The position numbers and the translations under genes were made by a program. DNA of 64,000 nt. Source: Takakia lepidozioides (Eukaryota; Streptophyta; Takakiopsida; Takakiales; Takakiaceae). The stretch spans positions 57,515,053 through 57,579,052 of the forward strand of contig CM060732.1 in NCBI GenBank assembly GCA_030704615.1. Reading direction: 5' to 3'. Under the pieces are notes generated by a model. The model ran no database searches and had not been told where the DNA came from. It saw nothing but the letters and a program-made list of their open reading frames with translations. Below, one piece after another: positions 1 to 9,203 of the stretch (its first letter is position 1; every line of letters starts with the position of its first letter).

Positions 1-1
1 G

Positions 2-1438
2 CTCTTCAATGTTTTCATCAATCAACTCCTCGAGGATGTGGAAAGTGAGGGATTTGGGTTAAGGGTGGGTGATACCACCATACCAGCCCTTATGTTTGCG
101 GATGACTTCGCAGGCATAGGGGAGACTCCAACCAATCTCCAGGAGTTGATTGATTGTGCGAAGAGATACTTTGATCTTTGGGGGCTAGAGGCTAATGTCA
201 GCAAATGTGCAGTGGTAGCATTCAACGACAGAGGAGAGGGAGGAAGTGATCTTAAGTGGCAGTGGGGTAGCCAAGAGATCCCGGTCCTCCCTTCCTACAC
301 TTACCTGGGCGTTGAGTTCTCCTCCAATTGTAATTGGGATGCTCATATCCGGAAAGTTGTTCAAACTGGCAAGGGCAAAGCTCTGGGGCTCACTAAATTT
401 TTCCACTGCAGAGGGGTCAACTCTGAGGTTAAGAAAACCATGCTTTGTCGCGTTATTAGACCTGCCTTGGAGTACGGATCTGCTATATGGGTTGATAACT
501 CCAACCAGGCTAAGTATCTAGAATCCATTCAAGTGAGGGTGCTTAAGGAGTGTATGTCAGCATGCTCCAAAACAGCCAATGTGGCTGTTCGGGGTGAGTT
601 TGGCATTCCGTCCTTAAGCTCCCGACGAGATGAATTCAAGGTCAGATGGTGGGGTCAGCTGCAACATATGCCCAACACCAGATATCCTAAGTTAATCGAC
701 TCTATATCTTGGAAACAGGACCGCCCTGTCAAACAGGCTAAGTCCTGGCAGAAGAGAGTAGAAGAGAACCTCAAGGACCTGGACCTGGATCCGCAAGTCT
801 TGACCCTGCTGGATAAATCTGACTTAGAGGCTGTAGTGTCCTCAGCAATGTCTGTTGCCATGAGATTGTCTGATGAAAATGAAGTTAGGCAGAAAACTTC
901 CCTGAACTTGTTTCCAGTCTGTGACATGGGGGAGGACATCTTGGATGACCTCAAGGGTCCACCCACTCTCGGCACTAGACTGAAATTTAAACTTCGGGCA
1001 GGAAGCCTACCTTTGAACAGCAAACAGAAGCAGAGAGGAAAGGGAGAGTGCAATTGCCCGTTGTGTGGGCAATCTGAATACAGTATTCATTTTCTGATAC
1101 ACTGTCCGGGGTTCTCTCACCAAAGAGACGCTCTCTTCAAATCTATTAAGGGAATTGTGCCTGTACCCCTGTTTACCAACTTTGAAAGTCTCGAGGCTGA
1201 GCCAAAAGCCCAGGCCCTCCTGAGGCCTAGTTTTTGGGCAAATCACACACAGCAGATTGATGCTTGTGTGAAGGGATTTCTAGAGGATATCTGGAAAACC
1301 CGGATTAATTCTTTATATGGAGGTAAGTCTTACTACCAACGTCAGCCCCTGACAGAGGTAGGCTCTGTCCCTTTTGTTCCCGCTCAAACTGGGCGCGGGG
1401 TCAATCGCCACAAGGCTACGGCAAACAACGTCTTATGA
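2..1438 (+). CDS. LINE reverse transcriptase, C-terminal part (runs off the left edge)
   Basis: Open from the window edge to a TGA at 1436. The N-terminal visible part is the end of an RT palm domain: the catalytic motif FADD lies at about 92-110, followed by a thumb region with SYTYLGVEF. Near the C-terminus a CNCPLCG...H...C cluster (about 1050-1110) is the CCHC zinc-binding motif usual after RT in LINE ORF2 proteins. No stop or frameshift interrupts the roughly 478 visible codons, so this is the best-preserved copy of the family here. The reading frame ends inside the terminal sequence shared by all copies (GCAAACAACGTCTTATGAG), so there is almost no 3' UTR. The upstream endonuclease and RT fingers would lie left of the window. 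Family (RT-bearing non-LTR retrotransposon) is clear; the clade is not determined. Confidence 0.85.
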   Translation, partial: LFNVFINQLLEDVESEGFGLRVGDTTIPALMFADDFAGIGETPTNLQELIDCAKRYFDLWGLEANVSKCAVVAFNDRGEGGSDLKWQWGSQEIPVLPSYTYLGVEFSSNCNWDAHIRKVVQTGKGKALGLTKFFHCRGVNSEVKKTMLCRVIRPALEYGSAIWVDNSNQAKYLESIQVRVLKECMSACSKTANVAVRGEFGIPSLSSRRDEFKVRWWGQLQHMPNTRYPKLIDSISWKQDRPVKQAKSWQKRVEENLKDLDLDPQVLTLLDKSDLEAVVSSAMSVAMRLSDENEVRQKTSLNLFPVCDMGEDILDDLKGPPTLGTRLKFKLRAGSLPLNSKQKQRGKGECNCPLCGQSEYSIHFLIHCPGFSHQRDALFKSIKGIVPVPLFTNFESLEAEPKAQALLRPSFWANHTQQIDACVKGFLEDIWKTRINSLYGGKSYYQRQPLTEVGSVPFVPAQTGRGVNRHKATANNVL

Positions 1439-1446
1439 GTACAATC

Positions 1447-2405
1447 TCTTCCGCCAGGACTTAGCCTGTTTGACAGGGCGATCATGCTTCCAAGCTATAG
1501 AGTCGATTAACTTAGGATATCTGATATTAGACATGTTGCAGCTGACCCCACCATCTGACCTTGAATTCATCTCGTCGGGAGGTAAGGAAAGGATGCCAAA
1601 CTCACCCCGAACAGCCACATTGGCTGTTTTGGAGCATGCTGACATGCACTCCTTAAGCACCCCCACTTGAATGGATTCTAGAGACTTAGCCTGGTTGGCG
1701 TTATCAATCCATACTGCAGATGCATTACTCCAAGGCAGGCCTAATAACGCGGTAAAGCATGATTTTTTTAACTCAGAGTTCATCCCTCTGCAGTGGAAAA
1801 ATTTAATGAGACCCAGCGCTTTGCGCTTGCCAGATTGCACGACTTTTTCAATATGTGCATCCCAATTACAGTTGGAGGAAAACTTAACACTAAGGTATGT
1901 GTAGGAAGGGAGGACCAGAATCTCTTGGCTTCCCACTGCCACTTCAGATCACCTCCTCCCACCCCTCGGTCGTTGAATGCCACCACTGCACATTTACTGA
2001 CGTTAGCGTCTAGACCTCAAAGGTCAAACTCTCTCTTCGCCCAATCAATCAACTCCTGGAGATTGGAAGGAGTCTCCCCTATGCCTGCGAAATCATCCGC
2101 AAACATAAGGGCTGGTATGGTGGCATCACCCTCACTTTCCACATCCTCAAGGAGTGGATTGATGAAAACATTGAAGAGAAGAGGGGAGAGGGTACATCCT
2201 TGAGTTCTATGTCAAAGAAGTTAGACTTCTGTCCATTAACAGTGAGACAGCTTTTGGTGTGGGCATGCAAATTATGGACCACTCTCCACATCTTTCCCTT
2301 TATCCCAGATGACCAGAGTCGGAGCCATAGACTCTCTCCACACTGTCATACAAGAGAGGGGGGCAATGCACTCGAGAAACTTTTGCTGGAAGCTAGAACG
2401 TAGAC
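1447..2405 (-). pseudogene. Inverted LINE copy, same family, broken
   Basis: On the minus strand this repeats RT and thumb sequence of the LINE at 2-1438: motifs such as LPSYTYL, KFFHCRG and WKHDRPVKQAKSW are recognisable, and further upstream VNGQKSNFFDIELK, the RT segment preceding the catalytic motif. The frame is broken several times, with pieces at 1433-1942, 1780-1986, 2079-2291 and 2272-2404. It abuts the tail of the plus copy at about 1446 and lacks its own 3' end. Together the two copies form a long inverted repeat. It is non-functional as a protein gene. Confidence 0.75.
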
Positions 2406-3732
2406 CCTGCACTTGGTGAAGATGAAGCAGAACATTACAAAAAGTGGGGACTGCTGCACAGCAGTGTGATGTCCCTTTGAAAATGAGTGAGAGAGAGAAA
2501 GAAAGTTCTGAGCGAGAGATAAAGACCTGATCAAGGACAACCCGAATAAAGGTGCCTGGGACCCCGCCTGCTGTCACCAACTTGCTTAAAGCCAAGTACC
2601 TGCAGCCACGGATGCCATTCTCTAGCAAAATGGGTCAACAAATGGGTCAACACATCTTAAGCCTAAAACATCCAGACCCATCTATCGTCGATACAAACCC
2701 CCTCAATCGATACTACCCCTCCCAGAGTAAGTTGCAACAGTGGAAAACTCAGCCTATGTTGCAGAAAGCACTGACGGAAAATCTCGTTAGAGGATTGCTG
2801 TGAGTGTTGGTTTGAATAGGGGAGTTGAGGCCTACTACAAATCAGAATGCTAAATCCAGCATTGCTAATCCTCTGCTTGATGCATATGTGACACATCTGT
2901 CCTTCCTGTACTGCAGTCAACTTCAAATTGGTCACAGGGTTGAGAGAAGACTTACTTAAGCTTTAGAATCACATTTAACAACATCAAGTTGATGCAAACT
3001 CTGCTTATCCCGTCTTAAAACCAGTGGGTGTGTTTGTTGGGAGGCAAAATCTATAGTCTAATAGAAGTAGCTGAGTGCAAAGTGGCACATTTCAACTAAT
3101 AGAAAACAATTTATGCTTTAAGGTAGGGTTATCCTTACCAAGTATGTAGAGTGGGGCCAACCAGCATAAACCCAATGAAGGTGATCAAAGCTGTTCGTTT
3201 CAATTCCACCTTTCCTTTTTTCTCAACAACTAACTGCCATTATACCCCCCCCAAGACAGACATTAATAAGTTGACATAATCTGCAGCCCCAAGTAAACCC
3301 AGGAGAGTAGACTGTTACCAACCTAACAGAAACCTACAATTAAATGAGCTAACCTACTAAGCCTTGATACAAATCTAGAGGCATGTGAGAGAGAGGTAAC
3401 CTGACAGAAAATATCTCCCAAAAAGTTGAGGATGGCTGCTGTGATGGCTTTGGTTCGCACGGGATACTGGTCAGTGAGTGCCAAATACCTGAAAATTCCA
3501 CAAACACCCGTACACTAAGGAGCACGGCAAAAACGAATAAACCCACAAAAAGACCATCAACAGTGCAGGGAGGACTAGAGAAGACACAAGAAGAGGCAAA
3601 GAATCATCGACATTGAAATATGGTGTTAAGAGTTAGGTTCAACTATTTCCCCAAATCTTGAATAAAAAATGGAAGGCACTCAGAACCTATAAGGAGTCAC
3701 AAAGTGGGTGCATCAGAAACATGCAGAATATT
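2406..3732. other. No gene recognised; AT-rich spacer with a short GA run
   Basis: Only short open frames without recognisable motifs. A purine-rich (GA)n-like run lies at about 2485-2505. Nothing else can be supported. Confidence 0.5.
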
Positions 3733-3958
3733 ATAAGGAGGACTGCTTCTGTCCATCATCTTTCTCTATCTCTCTGTTGTTCCGCCCGAACTGGGCACAG
3801 GGTCTATGGCCACAAGGCTACGGTAAATAACGTCTTAAGAGTACGTTCTCATATGTTCTCTCTCTCTGTCTCTCTCTCTCTCTCTCTATTCTCTCATCTC
3901 TCAATGGCCACAAGGCTACGGCAAACAACGTCTTATGAGTACAATCTCTCTCTATTCA
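3733..3958 (+). mobile_element. Two LINE 3'-end fragments in tandem
   Basis: The conserved 3' terminus of the TC-tailed LINE (GGCCACAAGGCTACGG followed by the CGTCTTA block) occurs at about 3805-3845 and again at 3904-3945. A TC-rich run separates the two. Each piece is only 60-120 bp, as expected for strongly 5'-truncated insertions made by target-primed reverse transcription. Upstream of the first lies a leader (about 3733-3790) that recurs at 4390-4450. Confidence 0.7.
3852..3897 (+). repeat. (TC)n microsatellite forming a LINE tail
   Basis: Imperfect TC dinucleotide array directly after a LINE 3' end. Equivalent shorter arrays follow the other copies at about 4370-4388, 4500-4519, 5820-5833 and 5900-5911. 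In each case the next LINE fragment starts at the far edge of the array. Confidence 0.8.
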
Positions 3959-4378
3959 TTTTCTGATACACTGTCCGGGGTTCTCTCACCAACCGACAGG
4001 GCCATTATTACAAAAGTAATATGCAGTCTCCCGTCGGCCTGGGACAGTGTGAACAACTCTCTTCAAATCTATTAAGGGAATTGTGCCTGTACCCCTGTTT
4101 ACCAACTTTGAAAGTCTCAAGGCTGAGCCAAAAGCCCAGGCCCTCCTGAGGCCTAGTTTTTGGGCAAATCACACACAGCAGATTGATGCTTGTGTGAAGG
4201 GATTTCTAGAGGATATCTGGAAAACCCGGATTAATTCTTTATATGGAGGTAAGTCTTACTACCAATGTCAGCCCCTGACAGAGGTAGGTTCTGTCCCTTT
4301 TGTTCCCGCTCAAACTGGGCACGGGGTCAATGGCCACAAGGCTACGGCAAACAACGTCTTATGAGTACAATCTCTCTC
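3954..4378 (+). pseudogene. LINE ORF2 C-terminal fragment with a short foreign insert
   Basis: It starts inside the CCHC zinc-binding segment (HFLIHCPG-like codons) and continues to the family 3' end. About 60 bp at 3992-4053 is absent from the other copies and has weak inverted ends (CCGACAGGG and CCCGTCGG). After it, the frame 4083-4364 encodes the same 90-residue C-terminus as the copy at 2-1438, ending in the shared TGA. Truncated and non-functional. Confidence 0.7.
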
Positions 4379-4389
4379 TCTCTCTCATA

Positions 4390-4518
4390 AGGAGGACTGC
4401 TTCTGTCCATCATCTTTCTCTATCTCTCTGTTGTTCCGCCCGAACTGGGCACAGGGTCAATGGCCACAAGGCTACGGCAAACAACGTCTTATGAGTACAA
4501 TCTCTCTCTCTCTCTCTC
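4390..4518 (+). mobile_element. LINE 3'-end fragment with TC tail
   Basis: Lies between two (TC)n runs. Its leader is nearly identical to 3733-3790, followed by the conserved family 3' terminus and a (TC)n tail ending at about 4519. Confidence 0.7.
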
Positions 4519-5832
4519 ATAGGGGAGACTCCTTCCAACCTCCAGGAATTGATTGATTGCGCGAAGAGATACTTTGATCTTTGGGGGCTAGAGGCTAATG
4601 TCAGTAAATGTGCAGTGGTGGCATTCAATGACAGTGGAGAGGGAGGAAGTGATCTTAAGTGGCAGTGGGGTAGCCAAGAGATTCCAGTCCTCCCTTCCTA
4701 CACATACCTGGGCGTTGAGTTTTCCTCCAACTGTAACTGGGATGCACATATCCAGAAAGTTGTTCAAACTGGCAAGGGCAAAGCGTTGAGTCGCACTAAA
4801 TTTTTCAACTGCAGAGGGATTAACTCTGAAACCTTGCTTTGCCGCGTTATTAGACCTGCCTTGGAGTACGGATCTGCTATATGGGTTGATAACTCCAACC
4901 AGGCTAAGTATCTAGAATCCATTCAAGTGGGGGTGCTTAAGGAGTGCGTCAGCATGCTCCAAAACAGCCAATGTGGCTGTTCAGGGTGAGTTTGGCATCC
5001 CTTCCTTAAGCTCCCGACGAGATGAATTCAAGGTCAGATGGTGGGGTCAGTTGCAACACATGTCAAACACCAGATACCCTAAGTTAATCGACTCTATGTC
5101 TTGGAAACAGGACCGCCCTGTCAAACAGGCAGGGAAGAGAGTAGAAGAGATTCTCAAGGATCTGAATCTGGACCCGCAAGCCTTGACCTTGCTGGATAAA
5201 TCTGACTTAGAGATGTAGTGTCCAAAGCCATGTCTGTTACCAGAAAATTGTCTGATGCAAATGAAGTTAGGCAGAAAACTTCCCTGAACCTGTTTCCAGT
5301 CTGTGACATGGGGGAGGATATCGTGGATGACCTCAAGGGTCTACCCACTCTCGGCACCAGACTGAAATTTAAACTCAGGGCAGGAAGCCTATCTTTGAAC
5401 AGTAAACAGAAGCAGAGAGGAAAGGGAGAGTGCAATTGCCCGTTGTGTGGGCAACCCGAAGACAATATTCATTTTTTGATTCACTGTCCGGGGTACTCTC
5501 ACCAGAGAGAAGCTCTCCTCCAATCTAGAATTGTGCCTGTACCTCTGTTTACCAACTTTGAAAGTCTCAAGGCTGAGCCAAAAGCCCAGGCCCTTCTGAG
5601 GCCTAGTTTTTGGGCAAATCACACACAGCAGATTGATGCTTGTGTGAAGGGATTTCTAGAGGATATCTGGAAAACCCGAATCAATTCTATTTATAAAGGT
5701 AAGTCTTACTACCAATGTCAGCCCCTGACAGAGGTAGGTTCTGTCCCTTTGGTTTCCACTCAAACTGGGCGCGGGGTCAATGGCCACAAGGCTACGGCAA
5801 ACAACGTCTTATGAGTACATTCTCTCTCTCTC
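4519..5832 (+). pseudogene. LINE ORF2 C-terminal copy, frameshifted
   Basis: Near-parallel copy of 120-1446. It begins just after the RT catalytic motif (GETPSNLQ-like) and runs through the thumb and the CCHC cluster (CNCPLCGQPEDN...H...C at about 5435-5490) to the shared 3' end and TC tail. Compared with the first copy it has small deletions near 4830, 4955 and 5130, giving three overlapping frames (4549-4989, 4973-5218, 5218-5814). Dead copy. Confidence 0.8.
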
Positions 5833-5835
5833 TCA

Positions 5836-6170
5836 AGTTCCGCTCAAACTGGGCGCGGGGCAATGGCCACAAGGCTACGGCAAACGTCTTATGAGTACAT
5901 TCTCTCTCTCTCAAGCCAAAGGCCCAGGCCCTTTTGGGGCCTAGTTATTGGGAAAACAACCCACAGCAGGTTGATGCTTGTGTAACGGGATTTCTAGAGG
6001 ATATCTGGAAAACCCAGATCAATGGTTAATTGTTTATTCCAAGGTAAGTTTTACAACCGGCACCAGCCCCTGACAGTTCTGTCCCTTTGTGTTCTGCTCA
6101 AACTGGCTGCGGGGTCAATGGCCACAAGGCTACGGCAAACAACGTCTTATGAGTACATTCTCTTCCAAGT
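5836..6170 (+). mobile_element. Two further LINE 3' fragments
   Basis: A 75-bp tail piece (5836-5909, with a small deletion in the AACAACG block) is followed by a more diverged 250-bp C-terminal piece (5912-6166). Both end with the shared ATGAGTACATTCTC. The second ends without a long TC run and closes the array. Confidence 0.7.
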
Positions 6171-6820
6171 ATAGTTTTGCCTTTATCCACTTGTCCTTCC
6201 TCACGTTTTTTCCATTAATCAGATGGACAGACGGCAATAGATAGAATGCTTAGACTGAAGGACACAGATCCCTGGATACTAGTGATTGGGCTTTTAAAGT
6301 TCAGTGATTGTAAGACCTTCCTCATGCCAACTGGAGACCTATCTCAATTCTGAGGGTTTCTACATGCCAACTTGACTTCAATAAAAGGCTTGAGTTGGTG
6401 GCTCTTCAATGTGCATGATCTCTTCACTTGCACCTTTCCATGCCACTAAGGTGTGTGGTAAGAAGAGAAGCAGTTCAGGCTATATTCCTCAAGGAAGGAA
6501 GGTGCTATCAGGATGGGTGAAACTAGACATTGACAGACATGGCCTCTTCCTCAAGCAACACTCGGGTAGAGGGCATGAGCTAATAGGTTTTCCTTACCAC
6601 TTCCTAGTGCATTGATCTATATGCTAGAAATTTGCAAGGCTATTATGTTTGATTGTGATTTAGACTTAGCTCCATTGTATGTTTCTTGGTGTGGATAACA
6701 ACTAGGTGAGGATGACGCAGCCTGTTATTCCTCTCTAACCACCAACCATTATCTGTGGCTATGGATGAGGATGGGAGCAGGTGAGGCTTCTATGGCAACA
6801 AAGTCTCATGAGCATATTCC
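6171..6820 (+). other. No feature recognised
   Basis: Short frames only and no motif. Possibly host or intron sequence between LINE insertions. Confidence 0.4.
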
Positions 6821-7225
6821 CTCTAGAGTGAAATTTAAACTCAGGGTGGGGAGTCTACCTTTGAACAATACACAGATAGAGGGGAGTGCCTGATATGCTG
6901 GCGGTCTGAAGACAATATCCATGTTCTCATACAATGTCCGTGGTATTCTCAGCTGCCCTGCTCAGGACCATCAAGAACATAGTCCCTGCACCTCTGTTCA
7001 CCTACTTCCAAAATCTCAAGGCTAAGCCTAAAGCCCTTGCCTTGTTGGGGTATCTCACACACGGCAGATTGATAATTGTGTGAAGGTCTTTCTAGAGGAA
7101 ATCTGAAAAGCACGGACCCATTGTTTATAGTTTATACCAAGGTAAGTCCCACTACTGGAGGGCTTGGAGTAAGCCCCTCACAAAGGTACTGTCTGTTCCC
7201 TCTTGTCTCTATCCTGCATGAAAGA
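6821..7225 (+). pseudogene. Old, diverged LINE ORF2 fragment
   Basis: Aligns by eye with the LINE C-terminus: a KFKLRVGSLPLNN-like segment, remains of the CCHC region (GGTCTGAAGACAATATCC) and the downstream CTGTTCACC...AAGGCTAAGCC block. It carries several indels and stops and lacks a clean 3' end. It predates the array at 3.7-6.2 kb. Confidence 0.6.
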
Positions 7226-7448
7226 GATGGGGCTCGTCAACTAGTGCACGTATTCCATTTCCATCTCCTCATGGCTGTCTGTATGAAAATAACACACGTG
7301 CACATTTGAGTTTAAAAGCCCCCTTCGCGACTGCATTCCTTCATTGCAACGTCCCAGACGATGATTTTGGCCAGACCATCAGAAACGGAAGGCGAAGATA
7401 CAAAGAAGTCAGTCTATAGGCATAAACAAAAGCATAAAGTGCAGGTAC

Positions 7449-7904
7449 ACGGGTGTACCAAGACAGGAGACCGGTTGGATGCGGCAATTTCCCGTTATTC
7501 TCTCCATTGTCCTCTGACCCATCATCGCCCCCTCCACCACCGCCTCTTCCAATATCCCCCCCTCCACCTCCGTCACCCCCACCTCCTGTTGCTGTAGCAA
7601 ATCTCGCAACCGGCAATGCTCTCGTCCCCATTGGCTCCAACCCTAAACCTCTCCATAAAGAAAAGGCGCCGACTCTTTGGGAGTCGATGAGACCACCGTC
7701 GCCACATCCTCCCTCCTCAGCTATGGAGAAGACGGAGCTAGTGATGGCTTTCACTGATCGGCTAAATGAGACTGGTGAAATGGAAATGGAGATTTTAGTC
7801 GCACAGCAGCCAGCAACCTGCCCTAGAGCGAGAAAGGAAGACTTCGACGATGGGGGAGCCACAAGCGCAGAGAACAGGAATGGACTCAACTTCTTCACCT
7901 CCAT
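7449..7904 (-). CDS. Possible first exon of a plastid-targeted, Mpv17/PMP22-like protein
   Basis: A 187-codon minus frame starts at 7904. The N-terminus is rich in Ser, Ala and Lys with few acidic residues (transit-peptide-like). It is followed by a Gly/Asp-rich linker (poly-Gly at about 7500-7600) and then GLLSWYT, which resembles the Gly-rich linker plus LLSWYL start of plant chloroplast Mpv17/PMP22 proteins. A GTACCT donor just after this (7448 downward) would end the exon near 7449. No further exon is visible towards position 1, which is filled by LINE copies; the rest may lie beyond the window, or the exon may be stranded. The overlapping plus frame (7453-7914) is a proline-rich shadow. 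The family call is tentative. Confidence 0.33.
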
Positions 7905-8070
7905 TTCTACCTAACCAAAACTGCCTAACTTACGCCTCTCTTCTCCTTCCCTACATGTTCTCAAACATTTCTAACTTGACAGGGAACATATTCCCCAACA
8001 TACGGCACAGATGTGGATGATCATCCACATTCTCAATGTGCATTTGTTACAATTTCGCTCGTTCAAGTTG

Positions 8071-8972
8071 TCAAACTAATTTTTCTCTTAAGTATAGGGT
8101 AATGCCCTGAGTGGAGGGCATTCCCGGATTTGAGGGCCGGACACCGAGGGCGGTAGCCCAAGGGGAGGGCCTAAAAAACGGGAATGCCCCACAAAGAGGG
8201 GTATTACCTGCGTAAAGATGAGTTTCCCTCCTTTGCTGGTTGGTTATCTTCGTCCAGTCCTCCAGCTCATCATCAAATACTGGGTTTGAGTAGCATTCTC
8301 CATCCCAGATCTTCGTGTAGGCTTCTTTGATGAAACCATCTGTCATATCCTTGCGATTGAGATCTTGGTACTATTCAAGATCTGCTTCATCTTGGAGTTC
8401 ATCCTCCCAGATATCAAGGCACTTCATGTACTCTTCCATTGCTTCCCGGTCCCAGTATAGACCTTCATCCCCCTCCTCATCAGTGTCTTCAGTAGAGTGG
8501 GAACTCATATTGTCGTTCATGTCTGATTCACAATCAGATAGCCCATCTTCATCCATGGGCGTCAATAAGCTTTGATTGATGCGGAGACCTTGTGCTTGTT
8601 CAAGTGTCCTTACCTCCGTTTTGTTTTGATTATCGTCACCCAAAGGTTCCACGGCCAAGTTTTTGCAGAACTCATGGAAGTTGTCGTTGGCTTCACTTGG
8701 TTCATGGTGTGAAGTGGAGAGTAAGCCACATTTAAACTAGACCCATACCTGACTCGTAATGTTTCTGTTTCCGTATCAACTGCTGCTCCGAACTTCTTCA
8801 AGAATAATCCAAGCAGCATGTTGTATGTGTCAGTGTTCACTACCATGAAGCTGATTATGTTAGTTAGTTTTCCTACTGTAACCTTCAGATTGTCGAGTAC
8901 ACCCATTGTTGTTTCTACAGCACCTGAAGCTACCCTATATGACATCTCTCGATCTGTCAATACACAGCCCAT
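8071..8972 (-). pseudogene. Retropepsin-like fragment of a retroelement
   Basis: The minus frame at 8610-8972 resembles the second half of a retrotransposon aspartic protease: a hydrophobic strand (VGKLTNIISFMVV), then NTDTYNMLLG and FLKKFGAAVD, the flap and second psi-loop region seen in Ty3-type proteases. The N-terminal catalytic DTG half is not present. After a frameshift at about 8650 the sequence continues as an acidic stretch (8371-8658) and a further piece (8071-8346). Partial and broken. Confidence 0.45.
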
Positions 8973-8987
8973 GAGTCCCCCTACTCA

Positions 8988-9200
8988 GATGGCTTGCCTG
9001 CGGCAAGCTCGGCTATCAGTACAAAACCTCCTCAAGCGGCATATCTGCCGCAGCATACGCAGACGACCTCGCTATTCTCGCACATATACCGCAACATCTA
9101 AACAGACAAGTCTCCAAACTATTTAGATTCAATCAATGATCAGGCATGGAACTAAGCTTACACAAATGTGTTGTCACAGCCGCCACACACCACAGTCAAC
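8988..9200 (+). pseudogene. LINE RT fragment with YADD catalytic motif
   Basis: The plus frame through 9053 encodes GISAAAYADDLAIL, the RT palm motif C, with YADD at 9056-9067. It is followed by KLFRFNQ, a TGA, then SGMELSLHKCVVTA. In related LINEs the position of that TGA is normally Trp. The piece is 5'- and 3'-truncated, and its content corresponds to the part missing from the minus-strand LINE next to it. Confidence 0.65.
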
Positions 9201-9203
9201 TCA

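Noticed and set aside
2485-2505. GA-rich run as a promoter element
   Set aside because: Short simple repeat with no adjacent gene start.
7453-7914. Plus-strand proline-rich ORF of 153 codons
   Set aside because: Its poly-Pro run is the complement of the poly-Gly linker of the minus-strand exon, which has a better start and domain fit.
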